Numbered from the stretch's first letter, positions 34,053-43,358 are shown. The stretch is DNA of 64,000 nt from Hymenobacter actinosclerus (GCF_900111515.1 NZ_FOHS01000001.1:317419-381418), one strand, 5' to 3'. A program made the numbers and translations. Notes: generated by a model from the letters alone, not told the origin.

Positions 34053-35354
34053 ATGGCAGACCTCGCGGCCCTCTACGCCCGCTTCCAGCAATCTTCGGCC
34101 GTCAGCACCGACACGCGCCAGCCCCAGGACGGCACGTTGTTTTTCGCCCTCAACGGCCCCAATTTCCGGGGCCGCGACTTCGCGCCCCAGGCCCTGGCCA
34201 AGGGCGCCCGCTACGCCGTGGTCGACGATGCGGCGCTGGTGGCCACCGACCCCGCCCGCTACACCTACGCCCCCGACCCGCTGGCGGCGCTGCAGCAGCT
34301 GGCCCTGCACCACCGCCGCCAGCTGATTGTGCCCGTGCTGGCCATTACGGGCTCTAATGGCAAAACCACCACCAAGGAGCTGGTGCAGGCCGTCCTCAGC
34401 CAGCGGCTGCGGGTGCAGTACACCAGGGGCAACCTCAACAACCACATCGGGGTTCCGCTCACGCTGCTCAGCATCCGGCCGGGCGAACACCAGCTGGCCA
34501 TCATCGAGATGGGGGCCAACCATCAGGGCGAAATTGCGCTGCTGTGCCAGCTGGCCGAGCCCACCCACGGCCTCATCACCAACATCGGCAAAGCCCACCT
34601 CGAAGGCTTCGGCGGGGTGGAGGGCATTGCCAAGGGAAAGGGCGAGCTGTTCCAGTTTCTGGCCCAGGTAGGCGGCACAGCCTTTGTGAACACGCTCGAC
34701 GCCCGCCTGCCCGGCCTGGCCGCGCCGGTAGCCGAGCGCGTAACCTACCCCGGCCCCACCGATACGTATCCGGCCCAGCTGCTCAGCGCCGCGCCCGAGG
34801 TCATTCTGGAGTTGTTCGACGGCCAAGTGGTCGATGCCAGGATTACGGGGGGCTATAACTTCCCCAACCTGGCCGCCGCGGCCGCGGTAGGCGCCCATTT
34901 CGGGGTGCCCGCCGCCGCTATTGCCCAGGCGCTGGCCGCTTACGAGCCCGATAATAACCGCTCGCAGCAACTGCGCACCGGCCGCAACGAGCTGGTGCTC
35001 GACGCCTACAACGCCAACCCCAGCAGCATGGCCGCCGCCCTCAGCAGCTTTGCCGCCCGCCCCGGCAACCCCGCCGCCAAAGTGGTTATCCTCGGCGACA
35101 TGTTCGAGCTGGGCGACGACAGCGCCGCCGAGCACCGGTCGCTGGGGCAGCTGGTGCAGGGCCTGCCCTTCGGTACGGTCATCCTCATCGGCCCCGAGCT
35201 GGCCCAGGCCGCCGCCCTCGACTCCAGCATGCTGCACTTCCCCTCCAAGGCCGAGGCGGCGGTCTGGCTGCGCGAAAATCCCCTCACGGCCCGCCAGATC
35301 CTCGTAAAAGGCTCCCGCGGCATGGGCCTGGAAACCCTGGTGGAGCTGCTCTGA
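34053..35354 (+). CDS. murF: UDP-MurNAc-tripeptide D-alanyl-D-alanine ligase
   Basis: 433 residues; adds D-Ala-D-Ala to the peptidoglycan precursor in the cytoplasm. Three Mur domains: N-terminal uridine-binding part (VSTDTRQPQDGTLFFAL), the central ATPase with P-loop ITGSNGKTTTKE and EMGANHQGEIALL, TNIGKAHLEGFGG (carbamylated-Lys/His region), and a C-terminal domain with LDAYNANPSSM, the hallmark of MurF. Start ATG 34053 is 42 nt from the divergent T9SS gene start. Its stop codon lies inside the inverted repeat that follows. Confidence 0.94.
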   Translation: MADLAALYARFQQSSAVSTDTRQPQDGTLFFALNGPNFRGRDFAPQALAKGARYAVVDDAALVATDPARYTYAPDPLAALQQLALHHRRQLIVPVLAITGSNGKTTTKELVQAVLSQRLRVQYTRGNLNNHIGVPLTLLSIRPGEHQLAIIEMGANHQGEIALLCQLAEPTHGLITNIGKAHLEGFGGVEGIAKGKGELFQFLAQVGGTAFVNTLDARLPGLAAPVAERVTYPGPTDTYPAQLLSAAPEVILELFDGQVVDARITGGYNFPNLAAAAAVGAHFGVPAAAIAQALAAYEPDNNRSQQLRTGRNELVLDAYNANPSSMAAALSSFAARPGNPAAKVVILGDMFELGDDSAAEHRSLGQLVQGLPFGTVILIGPELAQAAALDSSMLHFPSKAEAAVWLRENPLTARQILVKGSRGMGLETLVELL

Positions 35355-35530
35355 TCACGGATTAGCACGGATTTTAGCAGATTTCACGGATTTTGTAGAC
35401 GATTAAAAAAGGCCACCTCAACTGAGGTGGCCTTGGTATTTTTAAGGATGGCACGGCCAATAGAACATGCTAGTCGCGCCGACTACAAAATCCGTGAAAT
35501 CCGCTAAAATCCGCGCTAATCCGTGATCAG
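35351..35530. repeat. 48-bp inverted repeat around a central terminator, holding both stop codons
   Basis: Arms 35351-35398 and 35483-35530 match at 46 of 48 positions and are built from CACGGATT/ATTTCACGGATTTT words. In the middle, AAGGCCACCTCA / TGAGGTGGCCTT (35409-35434) forms a terminator with A and T runs. The arm ends read CTGATCA; the TGA there is the stop of murF on the plus strand and of rfbC on the minus strand. Confidence 0.85.
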
Positions 35531-36069
35531 AAGGGACTCCTGAACTCGGCCAGTGTGGGCAGAACCTGGTCTTTGGCTGAGATGGTGGGGTTGGTGACAC
35601 CCCAGTCGATGTTCAGGGTGGGGTCGTTCCAGAGCAGGCCGCCCTCCGAGTGCGGGGCGTAGTAGTCGGTGCACTTGTAGAGGAAGAGCGTGCCGTCTTC
35701 GAGGGCCGTGAAGCCGTGGGCGAAGCCAACGGGCACGTAGAGCATGTTGAACCGCTCGGCGTCGAGCACCACCGACAGGTGCTGCCCGTAAGTGGGCGAG
35801 TCGCGGCGGATGTCCACGATAACGTCGAGGGCCCGGCCGGCGGCTACGCGCACCAGCTTGGCCTGGGCATGGGGCGGCTGCTGGAAATGCAGGCCCCGCA
35901 CCACGCCCCGGTCGGAGCGCGACTGGTTATCCTGCACCCAGTCGCCCACAATACCGGCCGCGGCCATCTTTTCGGCGCTGAACGACTCGAAAAAGGCCCC
36001 GCGGGCATCCCCAAACACCCGGGGCTGAATCTCAACAACGTCCGGAATATCAAAGTAAGTAAACTCCAT
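35527..36069 (-). CDS. rfbC: dTDP-4-dehydrorhamnose 3,5-epimerase
   Basis: 180 residues, cupin fold. Converts dTDP-4-keto-6-deoxyglucose to the L-rhamnose precursor for surface polysaccharide. Conserved parts: RGAFFESFSAEKM, QDNQSRSDRGVVRGLHFQ (catalytic His region), KLVRVAAGRALDVIVDIRRDSPTYG, YVPVGFAHGF, and LLWNDPTLNIDW with FLYKCTDYYAP just before. The full rml set is not present here. Next to a glycosyltransferase, so a polysaccharide role is plausible. Confidence 0.92.
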   Translation of the reverse strand: MEFTYFDIPDVVEIQPRVFGDARGAFFESFSAEKMAAAGIVGDWVQDNQSRSDRGVVRGLHFQQPPHAQAKLVRVAAGRALDVIVDIRRDSPTYGQHLSVVLDAERFNMLYVPVGFAHGFTALEDGTLFLYKCTDYYAPHSEGGLLWNDPTLNIDWGVTNPTISAKDQVLPTLAEFRSPF

Positions 36070-36122
36070 ATAGGGCTGTTTTTGCTAACAATGGCCGCTT
36101 TCAGCCCGCAAGTTAGCGGGAT

Positions 36123-37253
36123 TTAGCGACGGCCGGCGCGGTTTTTTCCGACCTCATACACCACAGCCAGGTACTTGTCGAGCACAATTTGCTCGTCGAA
36201 CCGGGTTACGGCCAGCTCGCGGCCGGCGTGGCCCATCTGCTCCAGCTCGGCATCGGGCAGGCGCAGGACCTGCAGCATTTTGGCGGCCAGATCGGCGGCG
36301 TCGCGCACCTGGCAGAGCAGGCCGTTATGGCCATCCACCACGGTTTCGCGGCAGCCGGGCACGTCGGTCGTTACGATGGGTTTGCCCATGGCCGCTGCTT
36401 CGAGCAGGGTTTTGGGCGTGCCTTCGCGGTAAGAGGGCAGCACCACGCAGTCGGCCTGGGCCAGCAACTCGGCCACGTTGTCGGAGGTGCCCAGGTACTC
36501 AACGTGGCCGGCGGTGAGCCACTGCTCGAACAGGGCCCGCTTCACACCTACGCCGCCGCTTTCATCAATGCCGCCCAGCAGCTGCACCCGCGTGCCGGGC
36601 ACGGCCTCGCGCACCAGCCGGGCCGCCTCGAAGTACTCCTCCACCCCCTTTTCGTAGAGCACCCGCGCAATCATCAGGAACACGAACGGCGTATTGCGCC
36701 GGAACTCCGGCGCCGGCCGGAAACGCTGGATGTCCACGCCGGAGCCGGGCAGCAGGTCGGTTTTGGCAGCATCTACCAGCCCGTTGTTCACGAACAGCTG
36801 CCGGTCGTCGCCGTTCTGAAAAAACACGCGCTTCGGAAACTGAAACGCAAACTTATAGAGGCCCAGGGCCACCTTGCTCACCAGGTTTTTCACGATAAAC
36901 ACCGTGCCCAGGCCCGAGACGTTGTTGACGCTCGGAATGCCCGCCAGCCGGGCGGCCAGCGTGCCGTAAATGTTGGGCTTGATGGTGTAGTGCAGCACCA
37001 CGTCGGGCTGCTCGCGCTTATAGAGCTGGTAGAAGCGGCGGGTGAGGGCGGCGTCCTGGAGCGGGTTGGTTCCCTTGTTTTCCATCAGAATGGGCACAAA
37101 GCGGCAGCCCAGCTCGGTTTCCAGCCGGGCCGAGTAGGCGTCGGGCGGCGCTATGGCCAGCACCTCGTGGCCGGCAGCCTGCAGGGCCTGCACCAGGCTG
37201 CGGCGGAAATTCCAGATGTTCCAGGCGGTATTGATAACGATGGCGACGCGCAT
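36123..37253 (-). CDS. Glycosyltransferase family 4
   Basis: 376 residues from ATG 37253 (MRVAIVINTAWNIWNFRRSLVQAL). GT-B fold: N-terminal acceptor half with HYTIKPNIYGTLAARLAGIPSVNNVSGLG, C-terminal nucleotide-sugar half with FLMIARVLYEKGVEEYFEAA, VVLPSYREGTPKTLLEAAAMGKPIVTTDVPGCRE (the EX7E retaining motif). The N-terminal phrases resemble PglA/WbnH-like transferases that add the second sugar to a lipid-linked oligosaccharide. Sugar not determined. Located 53 nt upstream of rfbC in the same direction. Confidence 0.88.
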   Translation of the reverse strand: MRVAIVINTAWNIWNFRRSLVQALQAAGHEVLAIAPPDAYSARLETELGCRFVPILMENKGTNPLQDAALTRRFYQLYKREQPDVVLHYTIKPNIYGTLAARLAGIPSVNNVSGLGTVFIVKNLVSKVALGLYKFAFQFPKRVFFQNGDDRQLFVNNGLVDAAKTDLLPGSGVDIQRFRPAPEFRRNTPFVFLMIARVLYEKGVEEYFEAARLVREAVPGTRVQLLGGIDESGGVGVKRALFEQWLTAGHVEYLGTSDNVAELLAQADCVVLPSYREGTPKTLLEAAAMGKPIVTTDVPGCRETVVDGHNGLLCQVRDAADLAAKMLQVLRLPDAELEQMGHAGRELAVTRFDEQIVLDKYLAVVYEVGKNRAGRR

Positions 37254-37433
37254 TCGGGGCTCGGGGATAGGGGAGGAGCGCAAAGGTACGCGGCCGGGGC
37301 GCAGGGGGCGCAGGTAAAAAGAGCCCACGCGTAACATTTGCTACTACAACCGCCGCTAGTTGCAACCCAATCACCCCAAATGCCGCTCTGCCTTGCGTAA
37401 CTGCATTTCCAGTTTGCAACCAACATTTACTCT

Positions 37434-38729
37434 ATGAAAACCCCCAGGATTCTGCTGTTGCTTTTGCTGCTATGTAGTGTAGGTCAGCTAGCTGCGCAGC
37501 CCACGGCCGAGCGATTGGCTTACATCCAGCAAAGCGCCGTGATAGTCAGCAACGTGGAGCCAACCAACGAGGACTACGCGGACTTGGCCCCACTCAAGCA
37601 AAGCCTGCGAGACATAGTTGTGGTGGGGCTGGGAGAACAGTCGCACCACGATGGCAACACCTTCAAAGCCAAAACCCGGCTCATAAAATTTCTGCATCAG
37701 GAAATGGGTTTTAGCGTAATTGCTTTTGAGAGTGGATTTTATGATTGCTATAAAGCCTGGCAGGAAATACAACAGGGAAAAACAGCCATAGATGCCGCCC
37801 GGAAGTCAATATACCCGTTTTGGATTAGCACGGAAACAGAGGAGCTTTTCTCCTACATCGACAAGCAGAAGAATACTAGTAAGCCATTGGTATTCGCTGG
37901 TATCGACTGTAAGTTTTCGGGGGCTTATTCCAATGAAAACCTTATTCCTGATTTGCAAAAATATCTATTATCTATAAATTCAGATATAATAAGCGACACT
38001 GCTAAGTGGAATGACTTCAGTGTTTCATTGAAGCACGTTATTAAAATTTCGGATTATTTCACTAAGCCAACTTCAGCTGATACGCTCATCTTAAACTCGT
38101 CCCTGAAAAATCTGCTAACAGAGATAAAAGGCAGGCCGGCATCATCGGTGGATGACGCGCAGGCACATGCCTTCTGGCAGCAGTTCTGCCGGAGTACACT
38201 GGCTGAACTGACCAAGGAGTTTACAAAAGAGCAAGTACGGGACCGGCAAATGGGCGCTAATCTGATTTATCTGCAGCAGGAACTGTATAAGGGTAAAAAG
38301 GTAATTGTGTGGGCTGCTTCATCGCACCTGACTTACAACGGAACAAATATAGCCCGTGCTTTTTATCAGAATAATCTTAGGTTAGGAGATTGTATTAAAA
38401 GAGAGTACGGCGATAAATATTATAATATCGGTTTCACTGGGCATAAAGGGAAAATTGGCAAGCTGCTGTTTTTTCATCTTATTAATGTAAAAAAGCACCA
38501 GTCAAATAGTATAGAGTACGTGCTGGGGCAAACCAAGCAGCCTTTTCTGTTCCTCGACTTCAACAAGCCCAACCTTCCGCAATGGCTGCAGGAACCTGTT
38601 ACTGCCCGGCCATTCGGGTATCGGCAGATGCAGATGAAGTTGCCACTGGTTATGGACGGATTGTTTTATACAGAGGAAATTTTTGGGAATCATTTCCTTC
38701 CTCCGGCAGTAGCGCCAGAACAGAAATAG
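37434..38729 (+). CDS. Erythromycin esterase family protein, secreted
   Basis: 431 residues with a signal peptide (MKTPRILLLLLLLCSVGQLAAQ). The family core is visible: VVGLGEQSHHDGNTFKAKTRLIKFLHQEMGFSVIAFESGFYD (residues 62-105; GEQSHH in place of the common GExxHG), FAGIDCKFSGAY, and KKVIVWAASSHLTYNG. Real erythromycin esterases open macrolide lactones, but most relatives have unknown substrates. GC content is near 47%, much lower than neighbours, and the codon use is different, so it was probably acquired recently. Confidence 0.78.
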   Translation: MKTPRILLLLLLLCSVGQLAAQPTAERLAYIQQSAVIVSNVEPTNEDYADLAPLKQSLRDIVVVGLGEQSHHDGNTFKAKTRLIKFLHQEMGFSVIAFESGFYDCYKAWQEIQQGKTAIDAARKSIYPFWISTETEELFSYIDKQKNTSKPLVFAGIDCKFSGAYSNENLIPDLQKYLLSINSDIISDTAKWNDFSVSLKHVIKISDYFTKPTSADTLILNSSLKNLLTEIKGRPASSVDDAQAHAFWQQFCRSTLAELTKEFTKEQVRDRQMGANLIYLQQELYKGKKVIVWAASSHLTYNGTNIARAFYQNNLRLGDCIKREYGDKYYNIGFTGHKGKIGKLLFFHLINVKKHQSNSIEYVLGQTKQPFLFLDFNKPNLPQWLQEPVTARPFGYRQMQMKLPLVMDGLFYTEEIFGNHFLPPAVAPEQK

Positions 38730-38836
38730 CACTGCCTGCCTGAGCTGTGGTTTGGCACCTTCAGGCAAGCCGGCAGAAACTGATGAGTACGGCTGCATGG
38801 CCCCGGTTGCGGCTCCAGTCTCACTGCCCGCCTCCG

Positions 38837-38844
38837 TACCTTTG
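38837..38844 (+). promoter_or_regulatory. Exact -7 box just before the cytochrome gene
   Basis: TACCTTTG, a full TAnnTTTG match, ends 3 nt before the ATG at 38848. If used, the mRNA would be nearly leaderless or the true start would lie further inside. A -33 TTTG is not seen at the right distance. Confidence 0.35.
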
Positions 38845-38847
38845 TGT

Positions 38848-39258
38848 ATGCTCCGATTTCCTTCTGCCCTTGCCCGCCCTGCGGGCCTGTTTGTAGCCGC
38901 CCTGTTGCTCAACGCCTGCAGCCCGGCCACCGACGCGCCCGAAACGGCTGCCACCCCGCCACTTCCCCCGATTCCGCCGGCCACCGGGGCTGATGCCGCT
39001 ACCGCCGCGCCGGCCGGGGCCGAGGCGGCAGTGCTGGCGGCCGGGCAGGCGCTGTTTGCCCAGAACTGCGCCATCTGCCACGGGGCCGACGGCAAGCTGG
39101 GCGTTAACGGTGCCCGCGACCTCACCAAAAGCAACCTCAACGCCACCGGCCGCACGTATATGGTGGTGAATGGCCTGGGCGTTATGCCGGCCTTCAAGGG
39201 CCAGCTGACCGACGAGCAGATTGCCCAGGTGGTGGCCTACTCGCTCACGCTGAAGTAG
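38848..39258 (+). CDS. Mono-haem cytochrome c lipoprotein
   Basis: 136 residues from ATG 38848. Signal with lipobox LLLNAC, then an Ala/Pro-rich linker (residues 25-60), and one class I cytochrome c domain: GQALFAQNCAICHGADGKLG (haem site CAICH, C74/C77/H78), and VVNGLGVMPAFKGQLTDEQIAQVVAYSL with the axial Met. Likely an electron carrier tethered to a membrane in the periplasm. No oxidase or dehydrogenase gene is next to it. Confidence 0.9.
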   Translation: MLRFPSALARPAGLFVAALLLNACSPATDAPETAATPPLPPIPPATGADAATAAPAGAEAAVLAAGQALFAQNCAICHGADGKLGVNGARDLTKSNLNATGRTYMVVNGLGVMPAFKGQLTDEQIAQVVAYSLTLK

Positions 39259-39357
39259 CGGCCAGGGTAAGTGTGCCTTTTTTGGCCCCGCTGCGTTATA
39301 CCCCCGGTGGCTCCGCATTCCGGCGGTCCATTCTTTCTCTTTTGAATTTTCTTACTG

Positions 39358-40707
39358 ATGGCGAATAAACCGACTTCCAAGGGCCGCAAGGACCAGAACA
39401 GCACCCGCCACCACGGCGCCGTGGATGGCGTGAAGGGCCGCTTGGGCCGCATCCTGACCAAGGCCGCCGTCAATGGCACCTACGACACGAGCGTGGACGA
39501 GGAAACGGCCGTGCTGGTGGCCGTGCCCGACAAGCGCCAGGCCGAGGCCCAGACCACCGAGTACCTCGATGAGCTGGCCTTCCTGGCCGAAACGGCCGGC
39601 GCCACCGTCGTGCACCGCTTCGTGCAGCGCCTCGACCGGCCCGACAGCCGCACGTTTGTGGGCGAAGGCAAGCTGGCCGAAATAAAGGCCTACGTGGAGC
39701 ACTCGGGGGCCAGCATGGTGATATTCGACGACGACCTGTCGCCCTCGCAGCTGCGCAACCTAGAGGCCGAGCTGAAGGTGAAAATCGTGGACCGTAGCCT
39801 GCTGATTATCGATATTTTCGCCCGGCGGGCCAAAACGGCCACTGCCCAGACCCAGGTCGAGCTGGCCCAGTACCAATACCTGCTGCCCCGCCTGACGGGC
39901 CTCTGGAGCCACCTGGACAAGCAGCGCGGCGGTGGCGTGTCGCAGCGCGGACCCGGTGAAACGGAAATCGAAACCGACCGCCGGGTGGTCAACGACCGGA
40001 TTGCCTTCCTCAAAGAGCGCCTCAAAGACCTCGACCGCCAGAGCCAGACCCGGCGCAAGGCCCGCACCGGCATGGTGCGCGTGGCGCTGGTGGGCTACAC
40101 CAACGTGGGCAAAAGCACGATTATGAACCTGCTGAGCCGGGCCGATGTGTTTGCCGAAAACAAGCTCTTCGCCACCGTCGACTCCACGGTGCGCAAGGTG
40201 GTGCTCGACACCGTGCCCTTTCTGCTCTCCGACACGGTGGGCTTTATCCGCAAGCTGCCCACCCGCCTCATCGAGAGCTTCAAGAGCACGCTCGACGAAA
40301 TTCGGGAGGCCGATTTGCTGGTGCACGTGGTGGACATCTCGCACCAGAGCTTCGAGGAGCACATGGCCGTAGTCGAGGATACGCTCAAGGACATCGGCGC
40401 GGGCGAGAAGCCGGTGCTGGTCGTGTTCAATAAGATTGACCAGTACGACACCGGCGAGGCCGCTTACCACGACGGCTTTGAGGGCATGAACGCCGATGAG
40501 AATGCGCCCGCTCCGCGGCCTACCCTGGAGCAGCTGCGGGCCACCTACATGGCCAAGCTGCACAACCAGGTGGAGTTCATCTCGGCCCGCGACCGGACCA
40601 ACCTCGACGAGCTGCGGGCCCGGCTCGTGAAGCTGGTGGCCGCCATCCACAACGAGCGGTACCCGGCCGTGCACCCCGTGCGCGACGAGGAAGGCTGGCA
40701 GGAATAG
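39358..40707 (+). CDS. hflX: GTPase HflX
   Basis: 449 residues; ribosome-associated GTPase that splits stalled ribosomes in stress. N-terminal HflX domain with DRPDSRTFVGEGKLAEIK, VIFDDDLSPSQLRNLE, VDRSLLIIDIFARRAKT, then GGVSQRGPGETEIETDRR, and a G domain: P-loop ALVGYTNVGKST (residues about 242-253), VLLSDTVGFIRKLP (G3, DTVGF), NKID (G4), and SARD (G5). The acidic stretch MNADENAPAPRP before G5 is a lineage-specific loop. Confidence 0.94.
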   Translation: MANKPTSKGRKDQNSTRHHGAVDGVKGRLGRILTKAAVNGTYDTSVDEETAVLVAVPDKRQAEAQTTEYLDELAFLAETAGATVVHRFVQRLDRPDSRTFVGEGKLAEIKAYVEHSGASMVIFDDDLSPSQLRNLEAELKVKIVDRSLLIIDIFARRAKTATAQTQVELAQYQYLLPRLTGLWSHLDKQRGGGVSQRGPGETEIETDRRVVNDRIAFLKERLKDLDRQSQTRRKARTGMVRVALVGYTNVGKSTIMNLLSRADVFAENKLFATVDSTVRKVVLDTVPFLLSDTVGFIRKLPTRLIESFKSTLDEIREADLLVHVVDISHQSFEEHMAVVEDTLKDIGAGEKPVLVVFNKIDQYDTGEAAYHDGFEGMNADENAPAPRPTLEQLRATYMAKLHNQVEFISARDRTNLDELRARLVKLVAAIHNERYPAVHPVRDEEGWQE

Positions 40708-40734
40708 CCCGCCCCAACCGCTACCCTACTAACC

Positions 40735-40764
40735 CACCCGTCCCGGCCTGCCGGGGCGGGTTTT
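40735..40764 (+). terminator. Terminator after hflX
   Basis: CCCGTCCCGG / CCGGGGCGGG stem (one G-U) with a CCTG loop and TTTT. Confidence 0.8.
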
Positions 40765-40945
40765 GTGCTTTTAAAGGATTCGCCCGGGAACAGGTTTCAG
40801 GCGGCTGATGGCCTGTTTTTGAATTAATATCAATAATAAGGCTTATAAATTATGATTAGTTTAATAATTTAGCCCCTACAAGCCCCCTACTGCAACCAAA
40901 CACCCGTTTCTTTTCCTTCATTTCTTTTCCACTCAACGCCACATT

Positions 40946-42688
40946 ATGAAAAAGAACTTTTACGCGCTGTTCCTGGGGCTGCTGGGTCTGAGCGCCACTT
41001 CGGCGGCCTGGGCCCAGCAGGAGCCGCTGCCAACCAAGCGCGCCTGCGCCAGTATGGAAGTGCTGGAACGCCAGCTGGCCGCCGACCCCGCCATGGCCCT
41101 GCGCCTGCGGGGCATCGAAGCCCAGACCGAGGCGTTTATTGACAATGCCGTTGCTTACCGGGCCACGGGTACCCTAACCATTCCGGTGGTGGTGCACGTG
41201 CTCTACAACACGTCGGCCCAGAACATTTCCGACGCGCAGATTGCCTCGCAGCTGGCGGTGCTCAATGAGGATTTCAACAAGCTCAACTCCGACGTGAGCA
41301 AAGCGCCCGCAGCCTTCGCCTCGCGGGCGGCCGATGTGGGCATTCAGTTTGTGCTGGCCAAGCGCGACCCCAGCGGCAATGCCACCACCGGCATCGAGCG
41401 CAAGCAAAGCTCGGTTTCCAGCTGGTCGACCGACGACCGGATTAAGAGCACCTCGACGGGCGGCCTCAACGCCTGGCCCTCGGGCCAGTACCTCAACCTG
41501 TGGGTGGGCAACCTGGGCGGCGGCATCCTGGGCTACGCGCAGTTTCCGGGCGGCGCGGCCAGCACCGATGGCGTCGTGATTACGACTTCCGGCTTTGGGC
41601 GCGGCGGCTCGTCGGGGGCTCCCTTCAACCTGGGCCGTACCACCACCCACGAGGTGGGCCACTGGCTGAACCTGCGCCACATCTGGGGCGATGCCAACTG
41701 CGGCAACGACCTGGTGAGCGACACGCCCACCCAGCAGACCAGCAACTACGGCTGCCCGTCGTTCCCGCACGTAACCTGCTCCAACGGTACCAGCGGCGAC
41801 ATGTTCATGAACTACATGGACTACGTGGACGACGCCTGCATGTACATGTTCTCCACCGGCCAGTCGTCGCGCATGAACGCGCTGTTCGGCAGCGGCGGCT
41901 CGCGGGCCTCTTTGCTGACCTCGAATGGCGGCACGGCCCCCGGCGGCGGCGGCACCACGCCACCGCCCACCAACCCGCCAACCACCGTTACGTACTGCAC
42001 CAGCAAGGGCAGCAACGTGAGCTACGAATGGATTGATCTGGTGAAGCTGGGCTCCATCAACCGCACTTCGGGCAAAGACGGTGGCTACTACGACGGTACG
42101 GCCCTGAGCACGACGCTGGCGGCCGGCTCGTCGCAGACCATCAACATCTCGACCGGCTTCGCCTCCTCGGCCTACTCCGAAAACTGGCGCGTGTACATCG
42201 ACTACAACCAGGACGGCGACTTCACCGACGCCGGCGAAACAGTGGTGTCGGGCTCCTCGTCGAGTGCCGGTACGCTGTCGGCCACCTTCACGGTGCCGTC
42301 TTCGGCCAAAACCGGTAAAACCCGCCTGCGCGTAACCATGAGCGACAATGCCGCCACCACCAGCTGCGGCAACTACAGCTACGGCGAAACCGAGGATTAC
42401 TCCGTCGTCATCAGCGGCGGCAGCAGCGCCCGGCAGATGGCCACGGTCGAGCAGGCCGGCTACCGCCTGTACCCCAACCCGGCTACCGACGTGCTCAACA
42501 TCGAAATCCCGGCCACTATCGACGCCCGTGCCGTAACGGTGAGCGTGTACGATCTGCGCGGGGCTGAGATGAAAACGGCCCGCTTCGAGGGCAGCATGCT
42601 CCACGTCGGGAATCTGGCCAGCGGCATCTACCTGCTCCGCATCTCCGACGGGCAGCAGGTGTCGCACCAGCGCTTCGTGAAGGAGTAA
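40946..42688 (+). CDS. M43 zinc metalloprotease with GEVED and T9SS sorting domains
   Basis: 580 residues with a signal peptide (MKKNFYALFLGLLGLSATSAAWAQ). The protease domain (about 60-320) has the pappalysin-like zinc site HEVGHWLNLRH; the usual Gly of HExxHxxGxxH is replaced by Asn. The Met-turn is in MFMNYMDYVDDACMYMFSTGQ. A Pro/Gly/Thr linker leads to a GEVED-type beta domain (YIDYNQDGDFTDAGETVV, GETEDYSV). The C-terminus from YRLYPNPATDVLNIEI is a T9SS type A sorting domain. Should be exported and degrade proteins outside the cell. Confidence 0.9.
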   Translation: MKKNFYALFLGLLGLSATSAAWAQQEPLPTKRACASMEVLERQLAADPAMALRLRGIEAQTEAFIDNAVAYRATGTLTIPVVVHVLYNTSAQNISDAQIASQLAVLNEDFNKLNSDVSKAPAAFASRAADVGIQFVLAKRDPSGNATTGIERKQSSVSSWSTDDRIKSTSTGGLNAWPSGQYLNLWVGNLGGGILGYAQFPGGAASTDGVVITTSGFGRGGSSGAPFNLGRTTTHEVGHWLNLRHIWGDANCGNDLVSDTPTQQTSNYGCPSFPHVTCSNGTSGDMFMNYMDYVDDACMYMFSTGQSSRMNALFGSGGSRASLLTSNGGTAPGGGGTTPPPTNPPTTVTYCTSKGSNVSYEWIDLVKLGSINRTSGKDGGYYDGTALSTTLAAGSSQTINISTGFASSAYSENWRVYIDYNQDGDFTDAGETVVSGSSSSAGTLSATFTVPSSAKTGKTRLRVTMSDNAATTSCGNYSYGETEDYSVVISGGSSARQMATVEQAGYRLYPNPATDVLNIEIPATIDARAVTVSVYDLRGAEMKTARFEGSMLHVGNLASGIYLLRISDGQQVSHQRFVKE

Positions 42689-42715
42689 GGCGCCGGTTTA
42701 TCAATCAACGGCCTT

Positions 42716-42749
42716 ACCGCCCCCTTCCCGGTACCGGGAAGGGGGCGGT
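42716..42749 (+). terminator. Palindromic terminator after the metalloprotease
   Basis: A 34-nt perfect palindrome with ends ACCGCCCCC / GGGGGCGGT and centre GGTACC. There is only a weak T-run after it. Confidence 0.6.
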
Positions 42750-42866
42750 TGCTTTACCGGCGCTTTCGGCAGCTACGGTTGGGCTTGCGGCGGCCGGCGG
42801 CGGCATAACCTTTTGCGGCGGCCGTAGTAAAGAGGCGTGCCACTCTTCTTACCTGCTGCTGCCATT

Positions 42867-43358
42867 ATGAAAACGCTGTACCTGATGCGCCACGCCAAAT
42901 CGAGCTGGAGTTTCGATATGCTCAACGACCAGGAGCGCCCGCTCAATGGCCGGGGCCGCGACGAAGCCCCGCTCATGGGCCAGGCCCTGGCCGAGCGCGA
43001 CGTGCGGCTCGATTTGCTGGTGTCGTCGCCGGCGGTAAGGGCCCTGAGCACGGCGGCGCTGGTGGCCGAGGCCCTGGGCCTGCCGCCCGAAAAGCTGCAG
43101 GTGATTGAGGCCATTTACGAAGCGGAGGTGGCCGACCTGCTGGCCGTGGTGCAGGCCCTGCCCGATACGGCCGACGAGGTGCTGCTGGTGGGCCACAACA
43201 ACACGCTCACCGACTTCGCCAACCTGCTTTCGCCCAGCACCATCCCGTCCATGCCTACGTCGTCCATTGTGTGCCTCAAGTTCAGCGTGGAGCACTGGGC
43301 CGATGTCGACCGGGCTAAGTCGGAGTACTACTTCTTTGATAAGCCCAAGAATTATTGA
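42867..43358 (+). CDS. SixA-type phosphohistidine phosphatase
   Basis: 163 residues from ATG 42867. Histidine phosphatase superfamily: the catalytic TLYLMRHAKSSW (RHxK form of SixA) at the N-terminus, VSSPAVRALSTAALVAEALG, and the second His in VLLVGHNNTLTDFANLL. SixA removes phosphate from histidine phosphotransfer proteins; in Bacteroidota the true substrate is unknown. It lies 109 nt upstream of ppk1, with which it may be functionally linked through phosphate metabolism. Confidence 0.87.
   Translation: MKTLYLMRHAKSSWSFDMLNDQERPLNGRGRDEAPLMGQALAERDVRLDLLVSSPAVRALSTAALVAEALGLPPEKLQVIEAIYEAEVADLLAVVQALPDTADEVLLVGHNNTLTDFANLLSPSTIPSMPTSSIVCLKFSVEHWADVDRAKSEYYFFDKPKNY

Noticed and set aside
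36189-37334. 381-codon plus-strand frame opposite the glycosyltransferase
   Set aside because: It mirrors the glycosyltransferase codons; no motif of its own.
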